This document shows positions 36,321 to 45,180 of a stretch of 64,000 nucleotides of DNA, piece after piece. The translations under genes and the position numbers were made by a program. Where the stretch lies: NCBI GenBank assembly GCA_040877545.1, contig JBBDNN010000077.1:8168-72167 (forward strand), given 5' to 3'. The DNA comes from Gracilimonas sp040877545. GTDB taxonomy: Bacteria > Bacteroidota > Rhodothermia > Balneolales > Balneolaceae. The stretch's first letter is position 1. The number at the start of each line of letters is the position of its first letter. Below the pieces are notes generated by a model. The model was not told where the DNA came from. It ran no database searches and saw only the letters and a program-made list of their open reading frames with translations.

Positions 36321-36930
36321 GCGATCACTGATTTGGTTGATGTTTCTATGGCTTACATCAATCCAAAAATTTGCCGAAGTAATGCCTTCCCGCGGTAATC
36401 CATAATTTCCAATTTCTATGGGTAGCCGCAGTATGAGATGCTTCCTTTCCCGATTTTTTCAGACCTCTCACATTAGTTTGAAATGACAAAGGAGAGAGTT
36501 CCTCTTGTGGCCTTTCGTGTCTTAGTGCCTTCGTGGCAATAAAAGATATTGGAAGAAGAGAATGGGTTCCTGGCGATCACTGATTTCGCTGATTACGTTG
36601 ATTTTGATTTGGTTGATGTTTCTATGGCTTACATCAATCCAAAATTTTGCCGAAGTAATGCCTTCCCGCGGTAATCCATAATTTCCAATTTCTACGGGTA
36701 GCCGCAGTATGAGATGCTTCCTTTTCCGATTTTTTCAGACTCACATTAGTTCGAAGTGACAAAGGAGAGAGTTCCCTTTCTGGCCTTTAGTGTCTTAGTG
36801 CCTTCGTGGCAATAAAAGATATTGGAAGAAGAGAATGGGTTCCTGGCGATCACTGATTTCGCTGATTACGTTGATTTTGATTTTGGTTGGTGTTTCTATG
36901 GCTTAGATCAATCCAAAAATTTCTAATTTC
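36321..36930. repeat. Imperfect tandem intergenic repeat (two near-complete copies and a partial third)
   Basis: The 737-base gap between dctM and the next gene is mostly a direct repeat. Copies start with GCGATCACTGATT at 36321, 36573 and 36846. Copy 1 is about 252 bases and lacks a 24-base piece (CGCTGATTACGTTGATTTTG and flank) present in copies 2 and 3. Copy 2 is about 273 bases. Copy 3 breaks off after the first quarter or so. Each full copy contains a potential hairpin (GGTTGATGT with ACATCAATCC) and the phrase GTGTCTTAGTGCCTTCGTGG. There is no convincing reading frame, so this looks like a non-coding repeat family or decayed element. The rest of the gap holds the terminator at 36946. 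Confidence 0.85.
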
Positions 36931-36945
36931 TGCCATCTTCTGTAA

Positions 36946-36993
36946 TAAAAAACACCCTGCCCTTCCAATGGTTACATCAGAAGAAACAGGGTG
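36946..36993 (-). terminator. Intrinsic terminator after the 959-residue secreted protein gene
   Basis: CACCCTG (36953-36959) pairs with CAGGGTG (36987-36993). On the minus strand the stem is followed by six T residues (complement of 36947-36952). It is about 50 bases past the stop of the gene at 37042. Confidence 0.7.
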
Positions 36994-37041
36994 CGCATTC
37001 ATACAAAGAGTATTTCTACCCTTTTATGTTTTTTCTTGCCT

Positions 37042-39921
37042 CTATTTTATAAGAGTCAGCTTACGAACAGCTGTGAAATCTCCAGCTGTAATTCGGTAGA
37101 TATACATACCAGATGCCAAGCTACTTGCATCCCATGATTGAGTATATACTCCCGCACTATGATTTTTATTCACCAGTTCAGCTACTTCGCGACCGGTAAT
37201 GTCATATACTTTTAAAGTAACATGAGACTGCTCGGGAACATCGTACTGAATATTGGTAGTAGGATTAAACGGATTTGGATAATTTTGCCTTAAAGCAAAA
37301 TCATTTGGTATTCCTTCCGTGATTTCGTTTGAGACAGATTCAACTTTCTCAAGTACAACATCATCAATATAAATGACAGCGCCATCGTTTGCCTCGATGT
37401 TGTATTCAAAGGCGAGCCTCATTTGATTGGTTTCCTGAGCTTCTGTTGCGGTAAACTCGAAATCATACTCCACATAATCAGTAGTTAACTCTAATTGAGG
37501 GGTTTCCCATCCGCGGGCTCGTTCCCAGTCGCCACTCTCTGGCATACCTGCGTAGAAACGTACAATTCGTCCATCTTCGTCTGCTTTGAGAGATGCAGAA
37601 GCACGATAGGTTTCGCCTTCAACTACATTAATTGGCTCGTTTACAGCCTGGGATGAATGCCAGTCTTCACCAACATGAACCACATTAAATTCAAGGGCGC
37701 GGTCATCTTCATCGGCTGCATCATCCACAATTTCCCATGAGGAGCCATCGGTCCCTTCAATCAACCATGCATCAGCTGAGGTGTCACCAAGGTCTGCAGT
37801 ACTGAAGCTACCATTGTAGTTTAAGGTATCACCAATTTCATATGGGGGCTCTGGTACTTCAAAACCTACACCAAAAGCTGGTATAAGAAGCGTTCCACCA
37901 TCTACGATAATATCAGCATCGTCACCCAAATCAAATGGTATAGTATTATCCAGTACACCAGATGCAAGTCGCAGGTAATCAGTGATTGTAACCATACGCG
38001 TTAATGCTACACCTGCTTCATTATCAATCGTCAGAGAAGCAACAGTCAATGGTAAGTTATTACCTGACACTTGCGCTTCCGTGCCGTTTAATACGTAATT
38101 GGCTTCTGTGCTAAGCGTAAGAACAGTTTCTCCACTGCCTCCTAACGCAAGATTGTCACCAAAACCAGCTGTATCTGCAGTGGCAAGAGTAGCACCAGAT
38201 CGTACTTCAAAATTTTCACCACTATCATTAAAATTGCTTGTTCCAATATCAAGTGTTGCTCCGGTCTCAACTACTACCGGCAAGGCACTCATATCAAAAT
38301 CTTCAGAGAGAGTTAAGTTATGAGTTACCGTATCCGCACCAGTAAAGACAAAAGCGTTACCTGCTCTGGCATTGGAGCTTTGACTCTCACCACCATTAAA
38401 TATCAGGTCACCTTCATACATAAACCATGAAACAACAGGACCGGAACCCCGGGAAACAGAGAAGTTGCCATCATTTACAGTGATATTGCCATAATGATGT
38501 ACATTAATCGGGCCTGTTCCTGAACTTCCATTAGTAGAAAACTGTCCGGATTCCATCGTAATATCACCCATTATAGTAATTTCCCGTGTTTCTTCAGGAT
38601 CTGAGGATGGAGAGGTCAGATAAAAGCGATTAGAAGCACCAGTGCTTACTATTTCAATATCACCGCTAATTGTATTTCCATCCATACCAAAATGCTCATT
38701 TGAGGTATTATTTGGACTATTGAAAACTATATTATAATAATCCTGATTGGCATTACCTGGACTATTACCAGTAATTCCTGAAAATAAAGCCGTAGAGCCT
38801 TCTTCCCAAGTTGCGGTTGGTACATCACCACCATCTCTGGCATGTACATAGACGCCACCGTTCCCAACGATTACAATACTAGTATCATTAGTTACTATAG
38901 AACCTGAATTGCTTAAAGTATCTTCCACATAAAATTGACCACCAGCTTCAACCTCAATAACACTGGTATCAGGAACAAAGAAGTTTATTGCTCCATTATA
39001 GTTTGTTTCACTTGATACATTTACGAGCTGAGAACTTCCGCCTGTTGTATCACTGACAAAGGTAAATCCACCACGGTCATCACTATTAGAATTTTGCAAT
39101 GTGGCTCCCTCTACTACTGTAAAGTCACCATGCACATTCCATGTTGAAAAACCACCGCTACCGCGACTTGGAGCCAGGTTACCGCCATCATGAACTTCTA
39201 CATTACCCATTACAACTGTTTCATAAGTAGCTGAACCACCAGAACCTGTAGTCGTAAATTGGCCGCCTTCCACAATAACATCACCTTCAATGGTAATTGT
39301 TTGGCCGTCACCGCTTCCGGAATCGGTCATATGAAAGCGAGCCGAACCCGTATCAACTACTCTGATATTCCCGGTTATAGTTACGGTTCCCCATCCAACA
39401 GCAACATTTCCATCCTGATCAGGATTATTCCAAACTATATTAGAATAGGCTTGAGCCCTGTTGTCTGGCCCACTGTTTATCAGCCCGGTAAATTCTATAG
39501 TAGAACCTACCCACCAGTCTGCTTCTGGAATGCTTCCACCATCTCTGGCGTGATCGTAAGTACTACCGTCGAAAAAGATTAATTCTCCTTCTCCAACTTC
39601 AAGTACTGAGGAATCTTGTACAGTTAAATAATTGTCAATTACTAATGTACCATCTACTGGATCACCTTCTATAGTTGCTGATACATCACTATCTACAGTT
39701 ACGGTATCACCGCCTGCAACTGTAATGCTATCCTGGGTTCCATCCGGATAATCAGTGGCAGCTTCCCATTCTGTACCGTTATAAACTTCCCAGATACCTG
39801 GATCACTCCAGTCTCCTACCCCAGCCGAACGATAGTCGCCATCCGATTGTGCAAAAGCCTGTGATGTTGCAAAAAGCGCTACCACACACATTGTTAACAT
39901 TATAGTATATGTTCTTTTCAT
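37042..39921 (-). CDS. Large secreted repeat protein with CBM-like domain and type IX sorting domain
   Basis: The 959-residue product has a signal peptide ending SQAFAQ (25). A long Gly/Thr/Asn-rich, beta-solenoid-like region contains an internal duplication of about 236 residues: HARDGG at 124 and again at 360, with matching order (GSTxxFxGxxxxSPxNxxQxYYNIVxNxP, then GDIxIVxTG, ITIxGDIxxExGQFxTxGS). A CBM4/9-like jelly-roll lies at about 700-860 (NYNGSFSTADLGDTSADAW...IYIDDVVLEKV), followed by the sorting domain (NYPNPFNPTTNIQYDVP, ending RKLTLIK). No catalytic site is visible. It is probably a surface polysaccharide-binding or adhesin-type protein. A TTAACCG-type operator in its leader links it, tentatively, to the pectin regulon. 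Confidence 0.85.
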   Translation of the reverse strand: MKRTYTIMLTMCVVALFATSQAFAQSDGDYRSAGVGDWSDPGIWEVYNGTEWEAATDYPDGTQDSITVAGGDTVTVDSDVSATIEGDPVDGTLVIDNYLTVQDSSVLEVGEGELIFFDGSTYDHARDGGSIPEADWWVGSTIEFTGLINSGPDNRAQAYSNIVWNNPDQDGNVAVGWGTVTITGNIRVVDTGSARFHMTDSGSGDGQTITIEGDVIVEGGQFTTTGSGGSATYETVVMGNVEVHDGGNLAPSRGSGGFSTWNVHGDFTVVEGATLQNSNSDDRGGFTFVSDTTGGSSQLVNVSSETNYNGAINFFVPDTSVIEVEAGGQFYVEDTLSNSGSIVTNDTSIVIVGNGGVYVHARDGGDVPTATWEEGSTALFSGITGNSPGNANQDYYNIVFNSPNNTSNEHFGMDGNTISGDIEIVSTGASNRFYLTSPSSDPEETREITIMGDITMESGQFSTNGSSGTGPINVHHYGNITVNDGNFSVSRGSGPVVSWFMYEGDLIFNGGESQSSNARAGNAFVFTGADTVTHNLTLSEDFDMSALPVVVETGATLDIGTSNFNDSGENFEVRSGATLATADTAGFGDNLALGGSGETVLTLSTEANYVLNGTEAQVSGNNLPLTVASLTIDNEAGVALTRMVTITDYLRLASGVLDNTIPFDLGDDADIIVDGGTLLIPAFGVGFEVPEPPYEIGDTLNYNGSFSTADLGDTSADAWLIEGTDGSSWEIVDDAADEDDRALEFNVVHVGEDWHSSQAVNEPINVVEGETYRASASLKADEDGRIVRFYAGMPESGDWERARGWETPQLELTTDYVEYDFEFTATEAQETNQMRLAFEYNIEANDGAVIYIDDVVLEKVESVSNEITEGIPNDFALRQNYPNPFNPTTNIQYDVPEQSHVTLKVYDITGREVAELVNKNHSAGVYTQSWDASSLASGMYIYRITAGDFTAVRKLTLIK

Positions 39922-40466
39922 TACTTCTCCACTTTAGTTGTTGTTTTTATTATAGAATGTTAGTTGGCCTACCTACGTAAAATTTGAAATGCTACTACAG
40001 AAGACCTTCACATTCCAGAAACACAGATGTTATGAATTTGGTTCATTAGCAGATTTTGCCTAAATCAATGTTGAGTAAATTCATTTTAAGTTATCGGTTA
40101 AGTAAACCAATAGGAAGTTAAACTATACACAGGAAAAGTCAAGGAAAAATTCTGAATGACAAGTTTTGATCTTAGGCGGGATAGCTGATCTGTGCCTGGA
40201 TTCTCATATCAATATAAAGAGCAATAACATAGGCAGGTTTCTGTTGCGGGATAATGGAATGAGTAAACTCCTCTTATAAAAATGCAGGAAATTAATTTTA
40301 AGATGGTTTGGTCGCTAAGACAGAGACTAATTGCAGAATATCTTGTTTAGATGGAGGGAATTATTTTTTACTGGCAGAAAAGTTTTTAGAGGAACTCTGC
40401 CGTTTCCGGAGCAAATACTGCTTACCTATCTGCTGATGGTAATCACTTCAATTAAATCTAATTCAA
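39922..40466. other. Gene-free leader region upstream of the 959-residue protein gene
   Basis: This stretch of about 545 bases shows no open frame with recognisable protein features and no RNA gene. Its only notable content is the operator-like site at 40086-40103. It separates the 959-residue gene from the terminator of the GH97/SusCD operon and presumably holds a promoter for the former. Confidence 0.6.
40086..40103. promoter_or_regulatory. Putative LacI-type operator (TTAACCGG class), site 5, weaker match
   Basis: On the minus strand the sequence reads ACTTAACCGATAACTTAA, which differs from site 1 and site 4 (TTAACCGGTAACTTAA) by one base in the core. It lies about 165 bases upstream of the secreted-protein start codon at 39921. 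The one-base change breaks the central symmetry, so the assignment is less sure than the other four. Confidence 0.45.
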
Positions 40467-40500
40467 AAAAAGCCTTTACAACACGCTGTAAAGGCTTTTT
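40467..40500 (-). terminator. Strong hairpin terminator at the end of the SusC/D-GH97 operon
   Basis: AAAAAGCCTTTACA and its exact complement TGTAAAGGCTTTTT form a 14-bp stem around a six-base loop. The flanking A and T runs make it work in either direction. It lies 32 bases beyond the stop of the gene at 40532 and marks the end of the minus-strand operon starting at 53148. Confidence 0.88.
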
Positions 40501-40531
40501 AAAATGAATTACTTTCCGACGATTCTTAAAC

Positions 40532-41671
40532 TTATTTCATCAGCATCATTTTTCTGGTTTGAACAAAACTCCCGGCTTCCAGACGATAAATATATATCCC
40601 GCTGGATAAACCTGAAGCATCAAAGTTTATAGCATGCTGACCTGCTGAATAAGACTCATTAGCCAGTTGGGCAATATGCTGCCCGAGAAGATTGTATACA
40701 TTTAGCAATACCTGACTTCGTATAGGTAGACTAAAAGCTATTTGAGTGGACGGGTTGAAGGGGTTTGGATAGTTCTGATGGAGTGAGTATTCCACCGGAC
40801 GTTCTAATTCTGATTCAGCACTAACACCCTCGGCCTCTACTATTGTTATTGTTGAGGCGCTTGTTTCTGCATTAATGGCGAGGGTAATAGTATACACTCC
40901 TTCTTCTGCAACATAAAAATTAGGATCCGCGCCACCGACCGACTCTTCATTGACGATCTGTGAATTTTCTATGGCATCGCCTTCTAATTCAGCTTGGGTA
41001 TAATCGAATTGTAGGCCGCCCCAGCCGTCAGCTTCCAATAAAATGAAAGACCGTTCTTCAATCAGGGTAATAACATCCCAACTCCAGGTATATACATCGC
41101 CATCTACCTCAGGTGCATGAGGATCAAATCCGGGATGGGTCCAATGATCTTCTTCGTCATAACCTTCAACAGCATTGCCAAAAATTCCAACTTCTGTTTC
41201 GCTGTGATCAGCAATTTCTACCATTGAGATGGTAATTATTCCTTCTTCATCTTCAGAGTTATATACCAGGGTCAGGTCGTAATCGCCTGCCTCCGCCACG
41301 TAAAAATTAGGATCCGCGCCACCGACCGACTCTTCATTGACGATCTGTGAATTTTCTATGGCATCGCCTTCTAATTCAGCTTGGGTATAATCGAATTGCA
41401 GGCCGCCCCAGCCGTCAGCTTCCAGGAATATAAAAGCCCGCCCCTCAATAAGGCCAACAGCTTCCCATTTCCAGGTGTATATGTTGCCATCTGTATTTGG
41501 TGCATGGGGTTCGAACCCCGGATGTTGCCAGTGTTCACTTTCGTCAAAACCTTCAAAAGCATTGCCAAAAAGACCCATTTCGTTTTCACTATGATCCTCC
41601 TGTGCAATAGCATTTCCGCTAAATAGCAGAAGGCTGAATAATAAAGTAATAGCAGTAGTAAATGTTTTCAT
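40532..41671 (-). CDS. Secreted protein with two SusE/SusF-like domains and type IX sorting domain
   Basis: The 379-residue product has a signal peptide ending NAIAQ (24) and two near-identical domains of about 129 residues. Each has GxFGNAxEGxDExxHWxHPGFxPHAP, YTWxWxxxxLIExRxFIxLEADGWGGLQFDYTQAE and GGADPNFYVAE. The type IX sorting domain closes it (NYPNPFNPSTQIAFSLP, ending RKMMLMK). The repeated unit resembles starch-binding SusE/SusF modules and the last domain of the lipoprotein at 43871. I infer a surface alpha-glucan-binding protein. It is the final gene of the operon, 52 bases after GH97. Part of the domain repeat is almost identical in DNA. Confidence 0.82.
   Translation of the reverse strand: MKTFTTAITLLFSLLLFSGNAIAQEDHSENEMGLFGNAFEGFDESEHWQHPGFEPHAPNTDGNIYTWKWEAVGLIEGRAFIFLEADGWGGLQFDYTQAELEGDAIENSQIVNEESVGGADPNFYVAEAGDYDLTLVYNSEDEEGIITISMVEIADHSETEVGIFGNAVEGYDEEDHWTHPGFDPHAPEVDGDVYTWSWDVITLIEERSFILLEADGWGGLQFDYTQAELEGDAIENSQIVNEESVGGADPNFYVAEEGVYTITLAINAETSASTITIVEAEGVSAESELERPVEYSLHQNYPNPFNPSTQIAFSLPIRSQVLLNVYNLLGQHIAQLANESYSAGQHAINFDASGLSSGIYIYRLEAGSFVQTRKMMLMK
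40914..41424. repeat. Intragenic direct repeat: two copies of about 124 bases, 387 bases apart
   Basis: 40914-41037 and 41301-41424 agree at all but one of 124 positions; the first 98 bases are identical. The spacing is exactly 129 codons, one domain length. Sequence outside this core is clearly more diverged between the two domains, which suggests recent gene conversion or selective constraint at DNA level. Confidence 0.9.
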
Positions 41672-41723
41672 GATATTTTATTTGTTAATTGTAATTGTTA
41701 GGTTTTAAAAAAACTCCTTGTGG

Positions 41724-43808
41724 CTACTCTATAACTAACCGCTCAATATCATCCTCCTCTGCTGGGCGAAATCGTATGGCCTGTCCTCCCCCTGCTGCCA
41801 GTCTCAGCGGCAAAATGGTTCTGCTATCTACCAATTTTTTTTCAATAACGATTTCATAAGGATTATTTTGCCAGTCTGCATCATCGCCATCCCGGTATAT
41901 TTCAGCTACATATTTTCGATCGGAATCCAGAAAATGAAGCGGTTCTTCCAGATTCCTGCCATTTTCGTCGCTTACACTGCCCAGATACCATTCTTCACTG
42001 TTGCGGTCTTTTCGCACAATAGTGATGTAGTGACCGATATCGGCATTTAGCACCTGGGTATCCTGCCAGTCGGTCGGTACATCTTTGATAAATTGAAAAG
42101 GTTCGGAATTTGCGTTGTAATTTTCGGGAAGATCAGCCGCCATTTGGAGTGGACTGTAAATCACCACATAAATAGCCAGTTCCTTTGCCAACGTATGGTT
42201 TACCCGGTTTTCCGGCCTGTATTCATCGTAGTGCATGTCCATCATGCCCGGCGTATAATCAAAAGGCCCCGCCAGCATACGTGTAAAGGGAATGGTGGTG
42301 ATATGATTAGGAGGATTACCCATGCCGTTCCAAATACCATCTCCCTCACCCCATGCATTATACTCCTGACCGCGGGCCACTTCCCTGGACATCAGATTAG
42401 GCCAGGTTCGCCGCAAGCCGGTATCCATTATACCTTCATGTACATTCAGCGATATTTCATGCTTTGCCGCAAGTTCTACCACCCGCTGGTGGTGATTAAC
42501 CATATACTGACCATGGTGCCATTCCAGGTTTTCACCCCCATCCTGATCGGTCCGCATAATTTCCTGTCCGTGGCCAACATAACCTGTTTTGACAGCCCGA
42601 ATATCAAGGCTCTCATACAATTCAAATGCTTCTGCCATTTGCCCTTCATAATGCTCTACGCTTGCTGAAGTTTCATGATGGCCCATCAGCCGAATTTCTT
42701 TTTCCTTAGCATAACCAGCTACATTTTCGAGATCGAAATCTTCGTAAGCACGTGTGAAGTCAAATACCACGCCGCTTTCATACCATGAGCCGTCCCAACC
42801 GGGATTCCAGCCTTCAACCAGAACATGATCAAATCCATTTTCGGCGGCAAAATCGATATAATTTTTCGCGCTTTCAGTAGTTGCTCCATGAAGGGGCCCC
42901 GATCCCCAGGTCGATTTTTCCAGGTGCATTTCCCACCAGATGCCAACATATTTGGAAGGCTTTATCCATGAAGTGTCTTCTATTTTATTGGGTTCATTAA
43001 GGTTCAGAATGAGGTAATTGGTTATGAGTCCTCCAGGTGTGTCGGCAATTTGTATAGTACGCCAGGGCGTTTTCAACGAGGACGATGTTCGCACCAGAAT
43101 ATTATCGCCCCAGGGTACCAGGTTGGCTTTCAGGCGGTTACCTTCCGTTCTTTCAAGAGTCATGGTTGAATAATCTACCAAAGCAGCCTGATGAATACTC
43201 AGATACAGTCCATCGTCCGACTGCATGGTCATTGGCGTATGCACAGTATCCACTTCAGAAAGTGGAGTATTCAAAGTCAAATATTCGTATCGGTTCCATT
43301 GATATGCCTTCTGATACCAAGAACGATGGTTGCCGGTTAAGCCGAATTCTGTAAGTTCATTGGTGATCAGTATCTCATCTATACCCGGGTTTTGGGGGAT
43401 TTCATATCGAAAACCGATGCCGTCATCAAAAACACGGAAAATAACCGACATGCGCCGTTCTTCTCCTGTTTCCTCCACCAGATTCACCCTCAGCTCACGG
43501 TGATGATCCCTGATATTTTCCTTCTCTCCCCAAACCTGCGTCCATGTTTCATCGACAGAATTTTCCGAGGTAGATTCAATACGAAACCCTCGGTCCAGGG
43601 CAGGCATATTTTTGAACTCAAATCCGAGCCTGGAAGGTTCAATAACTTCTTTACCAAAGCGGTGAATACTGTAATAGGGTACGCCATCTTCTAATACAAA
43701 TGAAACCTTAAGTACTTTCCCCGGAGAGTCTATTGTTAGGGGTGAAGGCTGGATTGAGAGAGCCAGTGAAGTAATAAGAAAAAATATAAAGCTGTAGAAT
43801 TTCCACAT
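41724..43808 (-). CDS. Family GH97 glycoside hydrolase (SusB-like alpha-glucosidase)
   Basis: The 694-residue product has an N-terminal signal segment, an N-terminal beta-sandwich, a TIM barrel and a C-terminal beta domain, as in SusB. The glutamates of the inverting GH97 branch can be placed: E379 in LMGHHETSAS, E458 in LNVHEGIMDTGLRRTWPN and E482 in ARGQEYNAW. The retaining branch lacks these, so an inverting alpha-glucosidase is likely. No lipobox is seen, so it is probably periplasmic. It works downstream of the SusC/D importer on oligosaccharides. It follows the SusE/F-like gene after 62 bases that contain a strong hairpin. Confidence 0.93.
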   Translation of the reverse strand: MWKFYSFIFFLITSLALSIQPSPLTIDSPGKVLKVSFVLEDGVPYYSIHRFGKEVIEPSRLGFEFKNMPALDRGFRIESTSENSVDETWTQVWGEKENIRDHHRELRVNLVEETGEERRMSVIFRVFDDGIGFRYEIPQNPGIDEILITNELTEFGLTGNHRSWYQKAYQWNRYEYLTLNTPLSEVDTVHTPMTMQSDDGLYLSIHQAALVDYSTMTLERTEGNRLKANLVPWGDNILVRTSSSLKTPWRTIQIADTPGGLITNYLILNLNEPNKIEDTSWIKPSKYVGIWWEMHLEKSTWGSGPLHGATTESAKNYIDFAAENGFDHVLVEGWNPGWDGSWYESGVVFDFTRAYEDFDLENVAGYAKEKEIRLMGHHETSASVEHYEGQMAEAFELYESLDIRAVKTGYVGHGQEIMRTDQDGGENLEWHHGQYMVNHHQRVVELAAKHEISLNVHEGIMDTGLRRTWPNLMSREVARGQEYNAWGEGDGIWNGMGNPPNHITTIPFTRMLAGPFDYTPGMMDMHYDEYRPENRVNHTLAKELAIYVVIYSPLQMAADLPENYNANSEPFQFIKDVPTDWQDTQVLNADIGHYITIVRKDRNSEEWYLGSVSDENGRNLEEPLHFLDSDRKYVAEIYRDGDDADWQNNPYEIVIEKKLVDSRTILPLRLAAGGGQAIRFRPAEEDDIERLVIE

Positions 43809-43829
43809 GCAGAAAGTCCTCCGAATGAT

Positions 43830-43858
43830 AATGGAGCTGCCTTAAAAACAGCTCCATT
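43830..43858 (-). other. Intercistronic hairpin between the SusE/F-like and GH97 genes
   Basis: AATGGAGCTG (43830-43839) and CAGCTCCATT (43849-43858) form a perfect 10-bp stem with a nine-base loop. On the minus strand no good T run follows. It is more likely an mRNA-stabilising or partial attenuation element than a full terminator. Confidence 0.55.
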
Positions 43859-43870
43859 TAATGATTATGT

Positions 43871-45106
43871 TTAATCTATAGTTACGGTTGTACCTTCCTC
43901 ATCTATCAGCAGAGTGATATTATAAGTACCTCCCTCTACCACGTAAAAATTGGGGTCATCCTCTTCAACACTGGTGGCGTTTACTATCTGTCCATTTTCT
44001 ATGGCTTCTCCCTCTACGGCAGCTCTGTTATAATCGATGAGCAAGCCGCCCCATTCTCCATCTTCCAGAAAAATGAATGCACGTTCTTCAATCAATTCCA
44101 CATTTTCCCAAGTCCAGGTATATGAATTACCGCTCACACTGGGTGCATGCAGCTCATATCCCATATCCCATTCCGCCTCGGTTCCGTCAACTTCGAAAGC
44201 ATTTCCAAATAATCCCATTTCGGTTTCACTATGGTCGACAAGCAATTCACCGGTTTTAGTTTTGGTTTCAGACCATTCAGCCGTTTCGGCGTCATATTCC
44301 AACCGAATAGTAAATACTCCACTTTCATGATGAGGAATATTATCAAGGTAGAAGCCTATATCATTTACTTGTGTATCCCATGCCGTTGCATAATCTTCAA
44401 CACCCAGGCTCGACATAGTTACAACATCAGTACTTTGATAAACGTGAAAACCGTCATTGAACCTGTATCGGTATCCCGACTCGCCATTCAGCATTAAATC
44501 TGTGACTTCAAAAACGGCACCATCCACAGAAACTGATTCTGTGGGAATGGAGGTCCCTTCCGCCCATTGTTTTTCGGTAGCATCACCGATGATATTGGCC
44601 TTGACATTCATAATAACGAATGTGTCGTCAAGCGTGTTTACAAATACATAGTATAAGCCCTCTTCTTCCACTTGAATAGGTGAAGCGTCTGCCTCAAGCA
44701 TTCCATGGATTACTTCATCATTGATAGGAACATTTCCTACATCTTCTCCATGATCTATGGATCCGCCACCTGAAGCGCCGTATTGTGTGCTGTTTTCACC
44801 TTCAACTTCTGAAAACTGAATGGTACTGTTAGCGCCGATGTACATAAACCCGCCATATACACCTTCCATATTTTCAACTTGCGCTCCCTGTCCATGATCT
44901 AATACTGCACGATTCATGCGGGCATTCGGATCCAGGGCATCTTCAGCTATGGTATTTGTGCCAAAAACATAAAATCCTTCCTGGTTTGGCACCAGAGGTT
45001 CATCTTCATCATCATCAGTATCGTTAACACCGCATGAGGAGATTAAAACAGCTGTTAAAAGCAGAAGCATTAATTTATTCAGGTCTATTAGTTTTATTTT
45101 TTTCAT
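43871..45106 (-). CDS. SusE/SusF-like outer-membrane lipoprotein
   Basis: The 411-residue product has a lipobox ending LISSC (Cys25), an acidic linker (DTDDDEDEP) and beta-rich domains. The final roughly 120 residues (HSETEMGLFGNAFEVDGTEA...YTWTWENVELIEERAFIFLE) are clearly homologous to the repeats in the secreted protein at 40532. Position after SusC, SusD and a glycosidase, together with this domain, supports a surface glycan-binding lipoprotein of SusE/F type. The middle part (GDATEKQWAEGTSIPTESV...) also resembles SusE/F starch-binding modules. Substrate not determined; an alpha-glucan is likely from GH97. Confidence 0.78.
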   Translation of the reverse strand: MKKIKLIDLNKLMLLLLTAVLISSCGVNDTDDDEDEPLVPNQEGFYVFGTNTIAEDALDPNARMNRAVLDHGQGAQVENMEGVYGGFMYIGANSTIQFSEVEGENSTQYGASGGGSIDHGEDVGNVPINDEVIHGMLEADASPIQVEEEGLYYVFVNTLDDTFVIMNVKANIIGDATEKQWAEGTSIPTESVSVDGAVFEVTDLMLNGESGYRYRFNDGFHVYQSTDVVTMSSLGVEDYATAWDTQVNDIGFYLDNIPHHESGVFTIRLEYDAETAEWSETKTKTGELLVDHSETEMGLFGNAFEVDGTEAEWDMGYELHAPSVSGNSYTWTWENVELIEERAFIFLEDGEWGGLLIDYNRAAVEGEAIENGQIVNATSVEEDDPNFYVVEGGTYNITLLIDEEGTTVTID

Positions 45107-45180
45107 GAGTATTCTGTTTTGGTTTTTTGCTAGCGTTTTTTCTTCTTATTAATATTCATTCCAGGCAAAGACTTGGATTA

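Noticed and set aside
36321..36930. Possible CRISPR array
   Set aside because: The repeat units are about 250-270 bases with no short constant repeat and variable spacers, and no cas genes lie nearby.
36887..37099. 70-codon plus-strand open frame after the tandem repeat
   Set aside because: It overlaps the repeat, a terminator and the end of the secreted-protein gene on the other strand.
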